Part shown: positions 8,251 to 16,237 of the stretch, in pieces
Position numbering within the stretch: position 1 is the stretch's first letter
Layout of the letters: every line of letters begins with the position of its first letter
Assembly (NCBI GenBank): GCA_943368345.1
Contig: CALRKY020000020.1
Location: forward strand, 1 to 58,619
Direction: 5' to 3'
Source: JADCGM01 sp943368345
GTDB taxonomy: Bacteria; Pseudomonadota; Alphaproteobacteria; Sphingomonadales; Sphingomonadaceae
DNA: 58,619 nucleotides
Translations under genes and position numbers: made by a program
The notes under the pieces: generated by a model
Seen by the model: only the letters and a program-made list of their open reading frames with translations
What the model was told of the DNA's origin: nothing
The model's database searches: none

Positions 8251-8460
8251 CCGCCACTCTTCCTGTGCTGATGTCCTGGCTCTGGGGACGGTATGATGCG
8301 TGAACCATCGGTGAGGCTACGTTCTCGTCGTGGAAGCAGCAAGCGGTTCTATGCAGGCTTTTCTCCGCCAGGGATGAAGGTGCCCACTACGCTTGCCCGG
8401 AAATAATCGCCGTGACGGCAGCCACTAGCATATGTTCGCGGTGTTCGCTAAACGGACATC
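8251..8460. other. intergenic region upstream of the leu leader
   Basis: About 210 bases between the start of the transporter (-) and the leucine-rich leader ORF (+). It must hold divergent promoters, but I could not pick a convincing -35/-10 pair. I see no tRNA, repeat or further ORF with coding character. Confidence 0.5.
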
Positions 8461-8523
8461 ATGTCGGCGACCACCCGCCCCTTTGCTTTGCAGCTTTCGC
8501 TGCTTCGACTTACGCGCCCTTAG
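8461..8523 (+). CDS. leuL: leucine-rich leader peptide (attenuator) of leuA
   Basis: A 20-codon ORF, ATG to TAG, ending 91 bases before leuA. It reads MSATTRPFALQLSLLRLTRP: five Leu within the eight residues LQLSLLRL (codons TTG, CTT, CTG, CTT, CTT). A run of Leu codons in a tiny ORF directly before 2-isopropylmalate synthase, followed by hairpin-forming sequence, is the classic layout of ribosome-mediated leu attenuation. GGA lies a few bases before the ATG. It overlaps the first downstream hairpin (CGCGCC-CTTA-GGCGCG) at its stop codon, so ribosome stalling at the Leu codons could change the fold. The symbol is used by analogy with enterobacterial leuL; no sequence homology is claimed. Confidence 0.65.
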   Translation: MSATTRPFALQLSLLRLTRP

Positions 8524-8558
8524 GCGCGCGCTTCCGCTCGACCACCCGGTCTTGAGCG
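8513..8558 (+). promoter_or_regulatory. hairpins of the leuA leader (putative attenuator)
   Basis: Two consecutive hairpins: CGCGCC-CTTA-GGCGCG spanning the leader stop codon (about 8513-8528), and CGCTCGACC-ACCC-GGTC-TT-GAGCG (8535-8558, two-base bulge). Neither is followed by a clean T-tract, so the switch may act on translation or through Rho rather than as a simple intrinsic terminator. CGACCACCCG occurs both at 8468-8477 (near the leader start) and at 8539-8548 (in the second hairpin), which could allow alternative pairing. Confidence 0.45.
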
Positions 8559-8614
8559 TCGCCGTCTAGGGGTCATCCGCACCAGAAAATTTACCGGATG
8601 AAGGCGTTTTCAAC

Positions 8615-10156
8615 ATGACCGATACGATCCTGATTTTTGACACAACCCTGCGAGACGGCGAACAATCCCCCGGCTGCTCGATGAATCTCGAGGAAAAGCT
8701 GCGGGTTGCCGCCCAGCTGGAATCGCTCGGCGTCGATATCATCGAAGCCGGCTTTGCCATCGCCTCCGAAGGCGATTTCGAAGCGGTGACCGAGGTGGCA
8801 AAGCAGTGCAAACGCGCCACCGTTGCGAGCCTCGCTCGCGCCGCGCTCGGCGACATTGACCGTGCCTGGGCTGCGGTCCGCCATGCCCAGCGTCCGCGCA
8901 TCCATACGTTCATCGCCACGTCGCCGCTCCATATGCGGGTCAAGCTCAACATGGCACCCGAACAGGTGCTGGAATCGATCCGGCAATCGGTCAGCCATGC
9001 CCGCAACCTCTGCCCGGACGTCGAATGGTCGGCGGAGGACGCCACCCGATCCGATCCGGACTTTCTGGCCCGTGCCATAGAGATCGCCATCCATTCCGGC
9101 GCGAGCACGATCAACCTGCCCGATACCGTCGGCTATGCCACCCCGGAGACCTATGGTGCGATGTTCCGCAACATGATCAACCGGGTGCCAAATGCCGACA
9201 AAGCGGCCTTTTCCACCCATTGCCACAATGATCTGGGCTTGGCCGTCGCCAACACGCTCGCGGCGGTGATGGCCGGGGCCCGGCAGGTCGAATCGACGAT
9301 CAACGGCATTGGCGAGCGAGCAGGAAACGCGGCGGTCGAGGAAATCGCCATGGCCCTGAAGGTACGCGGCGACGTCATGCCCTACCGGACCAATGTCGTG
9401 TCGACCGAGATAACCCGGGCCAGCAGGATGGTGTCCGGTATCACCGGCATGGCGGTGCAGCCCAACAAGGCCATCGTCGGGGCCAATGCCTTTGCCCATG
9501 AAAGCGGAATCCATCAGGACGGGATGCTGAAGGATTCCTCAACCTATGAAATCATGACTCCGGAATCGGTTGGGGTCGCCAATTCTAACCTGGTTCTCGG
9601 CAAGCATTCCGGGCGGGCGGCGTTCAAAGACAAGTTGAACGATCTCGGTTATGTGCTTGGTGATAATGAATTTCAGGATGCGTTTAAACGCTTCAAGGAC
9701 CTCGCCGACGCCAAGAAGGTGATCTTTGACGAAGATATCGTCGCGCTGGTTGATGACGAAGTGTTGCGCGGCCATGACCGCATTCAGGTTGTTGAAGTCG
9801 AAGTCTATTGCGGTTCCAACGGCCCGCAGCGCGCGATCCTGACCCTCAACATCGACGGGGTGGAATCAACCGCCGCCACCCGGGGCAACGGCCCGGTTGA
9901 TGCGCTGTTCAATGCCATCCGCAAACTGGCACCGCATGACGAAGCAGCCCTGCAACTTTATCAGGTCCATGCAGTCACCGCAGGCACCGATGCGCAAGCC
10001 GAAGTGTCGGTCCTGCTCAGCGAGAATGGCCGGACCACCCGTGGCACCGGAGCGCACAATGACACGCTGGTCGCATCGGCACGCGCCTATGTGAACGCGC
10101 TCAACAAACTGGAAGTGAAACGCGGCCGCAGTGCCCTTGGGGCGATGAGCGCATAG
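8615..10156 (+). CDS. leuA: 2-isopropylmalate synthase
   Basis: First committed step of leucine synthesis: acetyl-CoA plus 3-methyl-2-oxobutanoate to 2-isopropylmalate. 513 residues. The N-terminal TIM barrel starts with FDTTLRDGEQSPGCSMN (metal ligand Asp9, catalytic Arg and Glu), has the metal-binding HCHNDLGLAVAN and the helix NGIGERAGNAAVEEIAMAL, and then FAHESGIHQDGMLK. The last 130 residues form the LeuA regulatory domain that senses leucine. The ATG is preceded by GAAGG at about ten bases. Expression is probably controlled by the upstream leucine leader. LeuB, LeuC and LeuD are not in the window. Confidence 0.97.
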   Translation: MTDTILIFDTTLRDGEQSPGCSMNLEEKLRVAAQLESLGVDIIEAGFAIASEGDFEAVTEVAKQCKRATVASLARAALGDIDRAWAAVRHAQRPRIHTFIATSPLHMRVKLNMAPEQVLESIRQSVSHARNLCPDVEWSAEDATRSDPDFLARAIEIAIHSGASTINLPDTVGYATPETYGAMFRNMINRVPNADKAAFSTHCHNDLGLAVANTLAAVMAGARQVESTINGIGERAGNAAVEEIAMALKVRGDVMPYRTNVVSTEITRASRMVSGITGMAVQPNKAIVGANAFAHESGIHQDGMLKDSSTYEIMTPESVGVANSNLVLGKHSGRAAFKDKLNDLGYVLGDNEFQDAFKRFKDLADAKKVIFDEDIVALVDDEVLRGHDRIQVVEVEVYCGSNGPQRAILTLNIDGVESTAATRGNGPVDALFNAIRKLAPHDEAALQLYQVHAVTAGTDAQAEVSVLLSENGRTTRGTGAHNDTLVASARAYVNALNKLEVKRGRSALGAMSA

Positions 10157-10193
10157 TTCTTGATTTGTTCCGGGGTGGCGTTACCTTCGGGTC

Positions 10194-11270
10194 ATGCTGC
10201 CCCTCCCCCCACGCAAAGGCCGTGGTGCCACCGCCAACGCTGTCAGCGCGCGTTTTGATGATGCGGCGCGGTTGGCAGATGGCGATTGGCTGGATGCGCG
10301 GGAGGATATCGACGGCGAGGCGATGCCGCTGCGGACCCATGTGACAATCGAGCATCCGCGCACCATCATCACCCGCAACCGCTCTCCCGATATTCCGTTC
10401 AACCAGTCCATCAACGCCTATCGGGGCTGCGAACATGGCTGCGTCTACTGCTTTGCCCGACCGACCCACGCCTATCTGAACCTGTCCCCCGGCCTCGACT
10501 TCGAAAGCCAGTTGTTCGCCAAGCCCGATGCGGCGCGTCTGCTCAAATTGGAACTCGGCAAGCGCGGCTATCAGCCAGAGGTGATGGCGCTTGGCACCAA
10601 CACCGACCCTTATCAGCCAATCGAGGCGCGCTACCGGATAACACGGGGCATCCTGGAGGTGCTGGCCGACTGCGGGCATCCGGTTGCCATCACGACCAAA
10701 TCCGCCCGGGTCCTGCGCGATCTCGATATCCTGCGCGATATGGCCGCCAAGGGGCTGGTGTCGGTGGTGATGTCAGTGACCAGCCTCAACCCGCAAACCG
10801 CCCGGTTGATGGAACCCCGGGCCTCCGCCCCCGCCCAGCGCGTCCAGGCGATCCGCAAGCTGACCGACGCGGGCGTCCCGGCCTATGCCAGCCTGTCGCC
10901 GATTGTGCCGGCGATCAACGATCATGAGATTGAGGATATCTGCGCAGCCGTTGCTGATGCGGGAGCAGCGGGAGCCTATTCCATCGTCGTCCGGCTGCCG
11001 CACGAAGTCGCCCCGATCTTCCGGGATTGGCTGGCCGCCCATTACCCGGACCGGGCAGCAAAGGTCATGGCGCTGATCCAGGAGATGCGCGGCGGCAAAG
11101 ACAATAGCGCCGATTTCTTCGACCGGTTCCGCCCGCAGGGGGCCTATGCCGCCATGCTCCGCGCCCGCTTTGTTGCGGCCAAGCGGAAGCACGGGCTGGA
11201 CCGCCCTCACCCGCCGCTCAGAACCGACCTGTTCCGACCGCCAGCGGGCGATCAAGGTCGGCTGTTCTAG
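10194..11270 (+). CDS. PA0069-family radical SAM protein
   Basis: 358 residues with the radical SAM cluster motif C-X3-C-X2-C (Cys79, Cys83, Cys86 in CEHGCVYC). The segment RSPDIPFNQSINAYRG just before it and LGTNTDPYQPIE after it are characteristic of the PA0069 / SplB-like group. The physiological reaction of this group is unknown; the relation to spore photoproduct lyase suggests radical chemistry on nucleic acid, but that is not established. It starts 37 bases after leuA and may be co-transcribed. It ends six bases before the convergent rpmE stop. Confidence 0.85.
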   Translation: MLPLPPRKGRGATANAVSARFDDAARLADGDWLDAREDIDGEAMPLRTHVTIEHPRTIITRNRSPDIPFNQSINAYRGCEHGCVYCFARPTHAYLNLSPGLDFESQLFAKPDAARLLKLELGKRGYQPEVMALGTNTDPYQPIEARYRITRGILEVLADCGHPVAITTKSARVLRDLDILRDMAAKGLVSVVMSVTSLNPQTARLMEPRASAPAQRVQAIRKLTDAGVPAYASLSPIVPAINDHEIEDICAAVADAGAAGAYSIVVRLPHEVAPIFRDWLAAHYPDRAAKVMALIQEMRGGKDNSADFFDRFRPQGAYAAMLRARFVAAKRKHGLDRPHPPLRTDLFRPPAGDQGRLF

Positions 11271-11276
11271 CGCGAT

Positions 11277-11504
11277 CTATTTCTTGAGAGACAGGCCACC
11301 GAAGCGCTTGTTGAACTGGGCGACACGGCCGCCTTCCTGCAGCTTCTGGGTGCCGCCGGTCCAGGCCGGGTGCGACGTCGGATCGATTTCAAGCGTCATG
11401 GTATCGCCTTCCTTGCCCCAGGTGGTGCGGGTCTCATAGGAAGTGCCATCGGTCATCAGGACCTTGATGGTGTGATAGTCCGGGTGAATGCCCTGCTTGG
11501 CCAT
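11277..11504 (-). CDS. rpmE: 50S ribosomal protein L31
   Basis: 75 residues, complete, beginning MAKQGIHPDYHTIKVLMTDG. This is the long alphaproteobacterial L31 form. There is no cysteine at all, so it is the zinc-independent (C-) type. The open frame continues far upstream, but only this ATG gives an L31-like N-terminus. It is divergent from the cobalamin riboswitch and btuB. Confidence 0.95.
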   Translation of the reverse strand: MAKQGIHPDYHTIKVLMTDGTSYETRTTWGKEGDTMTLEIDPTSHPAWTGGTQKLQEGGRVAQFNKRFGGLSLKK

Positions 11505-11619
11505 GATCGTCGTCCGTTTCCGAGAAGCGGCTGGTTCCGACCAGCCTGAATGAAGCGAGCGCGGCCCATAGCGAACCCGCAGCGCTTGTGCAACCGCAGC
11601 ATTGCGGGCTACACGAATC

Positions 11620-11778
11620 CCCGACGGTGCCCGGGAGACCGGGGTCAAAGGGAAGCCGGTGGAAATCCGGCGCTGTGCCCGCAACTGTAAGCGGTTAGCT
11701 GCGCGTCACCAAAGCCACTGGGCAACCGGGAAGGCCGACGCAAGGCGTTGATCCGCGAAGTCAGGAAACCTGCCGTCA
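11620..11778 (+). promoter_or_regulatory. cobalamin (AdoCbl) riboswitch
   Basis: Conserved blocks appear in the right order: CGACGGTGCCCGG (from 11622), AAAGGGAAGCCGGTGGAAA continuing into TCCGGCGCTGTGCCCGCAAC (11647-11686), TGTAAGCGG, then CCACTGGGCAACCGGGAAGG and the B12 box GAAGTCAGGAAACCTGCCGTC-like segment at about 11757-11777. It lies in the 5' leader of btuB, 118 bases before its ATG. It should repress the operon when cobalamin is plentiful. Confidence 0.93.
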
Positions 11779-11836
11779 CGTCGTCCGCTTCCGGCCGGGA
11801 CCAGCCAATGGAAGTGCGGCGAGCGCTGAGTGTGAC

Positions 11837-11877
11837 AACACCAGCTGCTCCGTTGCGACGACACGCTGAGGTGTTTT
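11837..11877 (+). terminator. possible riboswitch expression platform terminator
   Basis: AACACC (11837-11842) can pair with GGTGTT (11870-11875), followed by further T to 11877; AGC/GCT next to the stem may extend it. Such a hairpin between the B12 box and the btuB start would be a natural ligand-controlled terminator. An upstream alternative is the pairing of CCGCTTCC (about 11788) with GGAAGTGCGG (about 11811). Which one operates cannot be decided from the sequence. Confidence 0.4.
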
Positions 11878-11895
11878 TGCAAACGGAGACTCGAA

Positions 11896-13755
11896 ATGTA
11901 TCTTATTTTTCTCGCAGCTGCGGCTGCCAGCACCGACGCCGAAATCGTCGTCACCGCCGCCCGCACGCCGGTATCGGCGGCGCTGTCGGGCGCTGCGATT
12001 ACCGTCATCGACCGTGCCACCATTGACGCGGTCGCCCTGCCCCAGGCGTCCGATCTGCTGCGCCTGTCCCCAGGTGCTGCGGTGTCGCAGGCTGGGCCGC
12101 TCGGCAGCCAAACCCAGATCCGGTTGCGCGGGGCAGAGGCCAATCACACATTGGTGTTCATCGACGGCATCGCGGCAAATGACCCGGCAGCATCGGGTGA
12201 GTTCCGGTTCGAAACGCTGCAATCGGACGGGATTGAGCGCATCGAACTTTTGCGCGGGCCGCAATCGGCACTGTGGGGATCAGAGGCGATTGGCGGCGTT
12301 GTCAGCGTTACAACCCGCCTGCCCGGCACCGGGCCTGCCGCGTTCGGTCAGGCCGAGGCTGGATCGTTCGGAACCTACCGGGCGAGCGGCGGCATCAACA
12401 TCGGCAAGGGCGACACCGGACTGGTCGCGCAGATGAGCCACAGCAGCAGCGACGGCATTGACGCCTTTGGAGCCGGGGGCGAACGGGACGGCTACCGGAA
12501 CACAACGCTGTCGTTGAAGGGCATAGTACGGCCAACAGCGAATGGGGAACTTGGTCTGATCGTTCGTCACTCCGATGCCGACAGCCAGTTCGACGGCTTC
12601 AGCCCAGTGACCTTCGCCCGGACCAATACGCTCGATTCGACCCGGATTCGCGGGACTGCCGTTCGCGGCTATGGCGAGCTGGCACTGGGGGATTGGCGTC
12701 ACAAGCTGGAGGGGCAATATGTCGACAGCGCCAATATCAACCGCAATGCCGGGGCGTTCCTGAACCGCAGCGACGGCACTCGGTTCCGCGCCGGTTACCA
12801 GACGACGATCAGCTTCGACGCTGGCGGCCTGTCCCACAGCGTAACGGGCGCGGCGGAGCATGAAACCCAGACGTTCCGCGCCGACGACAGCAACTTCGGC
12901 GGCTTCAGCGATCAGCGCCAGAGCCGCGACCGCGAATCCTTGATCGGTGAATACCGGGCGACGCTTGGTGACCGGTTTTCGGCCGGGGCCAGCGTCCGCC
13001 GCGACTGGAATGACCGATTCGCCGACAGCATCAACTGGCGCGCCACAGCTGCTGCCGACCTGTCCCGTGGCTTCCACCTGCACGCTAGCTTCGGGGAGGG
13101 GGTGACCGATCCCACCTTCACCGAACAATTCGGCTTCTTCCCCGGGTCCTTCCGGGGCAACCCCAATCTGAGGCCGGAACAGGCCCGCGGATTTGATGTC
13201 GGTGCAGCGTGGAAGAACGCGCGGCTGTGGGCGGACATCACCTGGTTCCGCACCAATCTGACCGATGAGATTATTTCAACCTTCGATTCGACAACCTTCC
13301 TGTCCGGCGTCGCGAATGCCACCGGCAAAAGCCGGCGCAGCGGCATCGAGGTGCAGGGTGAGGTCCGGGTGACCGATTGGCTGCGGATCGATGCGAGCTA
13401 CACCTATCTCAAAGCCAGCGAACAGCGCCTTGCTGCCACCCTTGCCGCGCGGGAGCTGCGACGTCCGAAACATGCCGGTACGCTGACCGGAATTGCTGAT
13501 TGGGACGGGCTCCAGCTGACGGCCAGTGCCGCCTATGTCGGTCGCCAGCGGGACACCGATTTCTCCACCTTTCTGGTCGTCAGCCAGAAGCCCTATACTT
13601 TGGTCACGCTCGCCGCCCGCTACCGGTTGAGCGATGCGCTTGATCTGACCGCCCGGGTGGAGAATGCCGGTGACGCCAACTACCGCGATGTCGTCGGCTA
13701 TGCGACCGCCGGGATCGCCGGTTATGCCGGGTTGCGCGTCCGCCTTGGAAAATAG
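11896..13755 (+). CDS. btuB: TonB-dependent vitamin B12 receptor BtuB
   Basis: Outer-membrane receptor that imports cobalamin using TonB energy. 619 residues. A short signal sequence is followed by a TonB-box-like EIVVTAARTP near residue 16, then the plug domain (LRGAEANHTLVFIDGI, LLRGPQSALWGSEAIGG) and a 22-strand-type beta barrel that ends YAGLRVRLGK. The signal peptide is unusually short for the family. GGAG lies seven bases before the ATG. Assignment to B12 rests on the cobalamin riboswitch upstream and the btuFCD genes downstream. Confidence 0.92.
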   Translation: MYLIFLAAAAASTDAEIVVTAARTPVSAALSGAAITVIDRATIDAVALPQASDLLRLSPGAAVSQAGPLGSQTQIRLRGAEANHTLVFIDGIAANDPAASGEFRFETLQSDGIERIELLRGPQSALWGSEAIGGVVSVTTRLPGTGPAAFGQAEAGSFGTYRASGGINIGKGDTGLVAQMSHSSSDGIDAFGAGGERDGYRNTTLSLKGIVRPTANGELGLIVRHSDADSQFDGFSPVTFARTNTLDSTRIRGTAVRGYGELALGDWRHKLEGQYVDSANINRNAGAFLNRSDGTRFRAGYQTTISFDAGGLSHSVTGAAEHETQTFRADDSNFGGFSDQRQSRDRESLIGEYRATLGDRFSAGASVRRDWNDRFADSINWRATAAADLSRGFHLHASFGEGVTDPTFTEQFGFFPGSFRGNPNLRPEQARGFDVGAAWKNARLWADITWFRTNLTDEIISTFDSTTFLSGVANATGKSRRSGIEVQGEVRVTDWLRIDASYTYLKASEQRLAATLAARELRRPKHAGTLTGIADWDGLQLTASAAYVGRQRDTDFSTFLVVSQKPYTLVTLAARYRLSDALDLTARVENAGDANYRDVVGYATAGIAGYAGLRVRLGK

Positions 13756-14560
13756 GGCTGCCAGTCCCCCGTCGCCGCTGCGGCGGGGGCTTTGGCTTGG
13801 CACGTTGCTGCTGGGCCTGACCGCTGCCGCCCCGCAGCGGGTGGTATCGCTGAATCTGTGCACCGACGAATTGGCTCTGCTTCTGACGCCGAAGGGAAAG
13901 CTCGCCTCTGTGACGATCCTGGCGGCAGACCGCCAAGAAACCATGCTGGTCGGACGCGCGGTCGGCATTCCCACCAACAATGGCCGGATGGACTCGGTTG
14001 CGGCGCTCCGCCCCGACCTGGTGCTAACCGGCGGTTTCTCCAATCGTTACGCAACCGAGTTGGCGGCGCGATTGGGCAGCAAGGTGGTTGATGTCCGGCC
14101 TGCCAATACGCTGGGTGAACTTAGAAGCAACATTCGAAATGTTGCACAAGCTGTTTACAACACAGAGTTAGGTGACAGGATTATCGCCGCATTGGATGCT
14201 GATCTCGACAAGGTTCCCGTCAAACGGCAATCGGCGGTGCTGCTGTCCGGCGGCGGCTATACCGTGCGCGCCAGCGGCCTGTCCGCGACCTTGCTGCGCC
14301 ATGCCGGGCTGGAGCAAATGTCCTTCCCCGGTGACCGGGCCAGTATCGAGCAGCTGATCGCTAATCCGCCCAAGGTGATCGTCATCACCCACTACCGCGC
14401 GACGCAATCGTCGCGCTACCAGAGCTGGCTGGCCCATCCGGCCCTGCGGAAGCTGCCCAAATCGACCCGCATCCTGCATGTCGACGGCCGGGCCTGGACT
14501 TGTCTCGGGCCGCCCATCGGGGCTGAAATTGCCCGCCTGCGGGCGCGGGTGCGCGGATGA
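13724..14560 (+). CDS. btuF: cobalamin ABC transporter substrate-binding protein BtuF-like
   Basis: Periplasmic B12-binding protein that delivers the vitamin to BtuCD. A hydrophobic signal stretch (GLWLGTLLLGLTAAA) is followed by PQRVVSLNLCTDELALLL, the usual first strand of FecB/BtuF-type type III binding proteins; RPDLVLTGGF and IVITHYRATQSSRYQ follow. The start is uncertain. The ATG at 13724 lies inside the end of btuB (278 residues), and a TTG at 13745 would also give a normal signal peptide (271 residues). It overlaps btuC by four bases. Confidence 0.85.
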   Translation: MPGCASALENRAASPPSPLRRGLWLGTLLLGLTAAAPQRVVSLNLCTDELALLLTPKGKLASVTILAADRQETMLVGRAVGIPTNNGRMDSVAALRPDLVLTGGFSNRYATELAARLGSKVVDVRPANTLGELRSNIRNVAQAVYNTELGDRIIAALDADLDKVPVKRQSAVLLSGGGYTVRASGLSATLLRHAGLEQMSFPGDRASIEQLIANPPKVIVITHYRATQSSRYQSWLAHPALRKLPKSTRILHVDGRAWTCLGPPIGAEIARLRARVRG

Positions 14561-15507
14561 CCCGGCTCAATCTCTGCCTCGCCACCCTGTGTCTCCTGCT
14601 AGCGGCTGCGTCGCTGCTGTGGGGGCCGACGGCGTTGCTGGCATTGCCGCCCGATGTTGCCCAAACCATCTTGCTGGAACTGCGTGTGCCCCGGACACTG
14701 CTTGGCCTAGCGGTTGGGGCGACGCTTGGTCTGACCGGGGCGGCGTTGCAGGGTCTGCTTCGCAACCCCCTCGCCTCACCCGATGTTCTCGGCACCAGCA
14801 CAGGCGCGGCCCTCGGTGCGGTGGTCGCCAGTTACTACATCGGGGTCGGCGGAACCTTCGGGATTGCCATTGGTGGCATGGCCGGGGCGGTTATCGCACT
14901 GCTCCTCCTGATTCTACTCGCCGGACGCGGTGCCTCAACCGCAACGCTGGTTCTGGCCGGGGTCGCTGTTTCAGCGCTGGCCGGTGCGCTGACCAATCTG
15001 GCGCTGAGCCTCGCCCCCTCCCCTTACGCGCTTTACGATATTCTGTTCTGGCTGCTCGGGTCATTGGCAGACCGCAGCCTTGACCATGTCGCCTTTGCCC
15101 TGCCGCCGATGCTGCTGGGGTGCTGGCTGGCATGGCGCGGGCGGGCGGGATTGGATGCGCTCGCCCTTGATGAGGATGTGGCAACCACACTCGGTGTCGA
15201 TGTCCGCCGGTTGCGCCGCGATATCGTGATCGGCACCGGCCTGGCGGTAGGGGCAGGTGTCGCCGCTGCGGGGGCAATCGGGTTCGTTGGCCTGATCGTG
15301 CCGCATCTGGTTCGGCCCCTGGTTCGTCACCGGCCCGGTGCGGCGCTGATCTCGAGCGCGCTAGCCGGGGCGGCCCTGCTGACCGCCGCCGATTTGGCCG
15401 TCCGGGTTCCGATCAACGGGCAAGAGCTGAAGCTCGGTGTGCTGACCGCGATGATCGGGGCGCCGTTCTTTCTACACCTGATCCTGCGCGGCAAGGCAGC
15501 GTCATGA
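14557..15507 (+). CDS. btuC: cobalamin ABC transporter permease BtuC (FecCD family)
   Basis: Inner-membrane permease, 316 residues, with eight to ten hydrophobic segments. Family signatures seen: ELRVPRTLLGLAVGATLGLTG, GLLRNPLASPDVLG (residues about 65-80), and the cytoplasmic coupling segment GAIGFVGLIVPHLVRPLVR that contacts the ATPase. It is linked to the genes on either side by ATGA overlaps. The vitamin substrate is assigned from the riboswitch-led operon; the family also serves iron siderophores and haem. Confidence 0.92.
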   Translation: MTRLNLCLATLCLLLAAASLLWGPTALLALPPDVAQTILLELRVPRTLLGLAVGATLGLTGAALQGLLRNPLASPDVLGTSTGAALGAVVASYYIGVGGTFGIAIGGMAGAVIALLLLILLAGRGASTATLVLAGVAVSALAGALTNLALSLAPSPYALYDILFWLLGSLADRSLDHVAFALPPMLLGCWLAWRGRAGLDALALDEDVATTLGVDVRRLRRDIVIGTGLAVGAGVAAAGAIGFVGLIVPHLVRPLVRHRPGAALISSALAGAALLTAADLAVRVPINGQELKLGVLTAMIGAPFFLHLILRGKAAS

Positions 15508-16205
15508 CCGAGCTTGTCGCAACCGCCCTCGCCCGCCCGCCGGGGTTGGTCGACGCCTCGCTGAACCTCAGCGGTGGCGAAGTCGTCGGGGTGGTCGGGC
15601 CGAATGGCGCTGGCAAAACCACCTTGATCCGGGCGCTGGCCGGGCTGACGGTCGGGCCCGGCACCGTGCTGCTCGACGGACGCGATCTCCAGTCCCTGTC
15701 CCTCCCCGACCGGGCCGATCGCATCGCCTATCTCCCGGCAGAGCGCACGGTCGGCTGGCCACTTCTCGCCCGGGATGTGGTCGCGCTCGGTCTGCGCCGC
15801 GATGATCCGACCGCCATCGCCCAGGCCCTTGTTGCCACCGACAGTGCGGCCTTCGCCGACCGGCGGGTCGATACTCTGTCGACCGGGGAGCGGGCCCGTG
15901 TCCTGCTGGCCCGGGCGATTGTCGGGAGCGCAGATGTGCTGTTGCTCGACGAACCGGTCGCCAATCTCGATATCCGGCATCAGCTGCAAATCCTCGACAT
16001 GTGCCGGATTGAGGCTGCGGCGGGCGCGACTGTCCTCATCGCCCTGCACGACCTGACGCTGGCGGCGCGCGCTTGCGACCGGATCATCCTGATGGCGGCA
16101 GGCCGGGTCATCACTGCGGGAACGCCGCCTGAGGTGCTGACGGTTGCGCGGCTGCGGGACGTGTTTGGAATCCAGCGCGGCCCCGACGGCTGGGAGCGCG
16201 GTTGA
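15504..16205 (+). CDS. btuD: cobalamin ABC transporter ATP-binding protein BtuD
   Basis: ATPase subunit of the B12 importer, 233 residues. Walker A GPNGAGKTT at 32-40, the signature motif as LSTGERARVLLARA in place of LSGGQ, Walker B VLLLDEPVANLD and a switch histidine in LIALHDLTLAARA. It is the last gene of the riboswitch-controlled btuBFCD set; the next gene starts 32 bases downstream with no visible terminator between. Confidence 0.92.
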   Translation: MTELVATALARPPGLVDASLNLSGGEVVGVVGPNGAGKTTLIRALAGLTVGPGTVLLDGRDLQSLSLPDRADRIAYLPAERTVGWPLLARDVVALGLRRDDPTAIAQALVATDSAAFADRRVDTLSTGERARVLLARAIVGSADVLLLDEPVANLDIRHQLQILDMCRIEAAAGATVLIALHDLTLAARACDRIILMAAGRVITAGTPPEVLTVARLRDVFGIQRGPDGWERG

Positions 16206-16237
16206 GCGCGGGCGAGTGCAGGTCTATAGCTTGCGCC

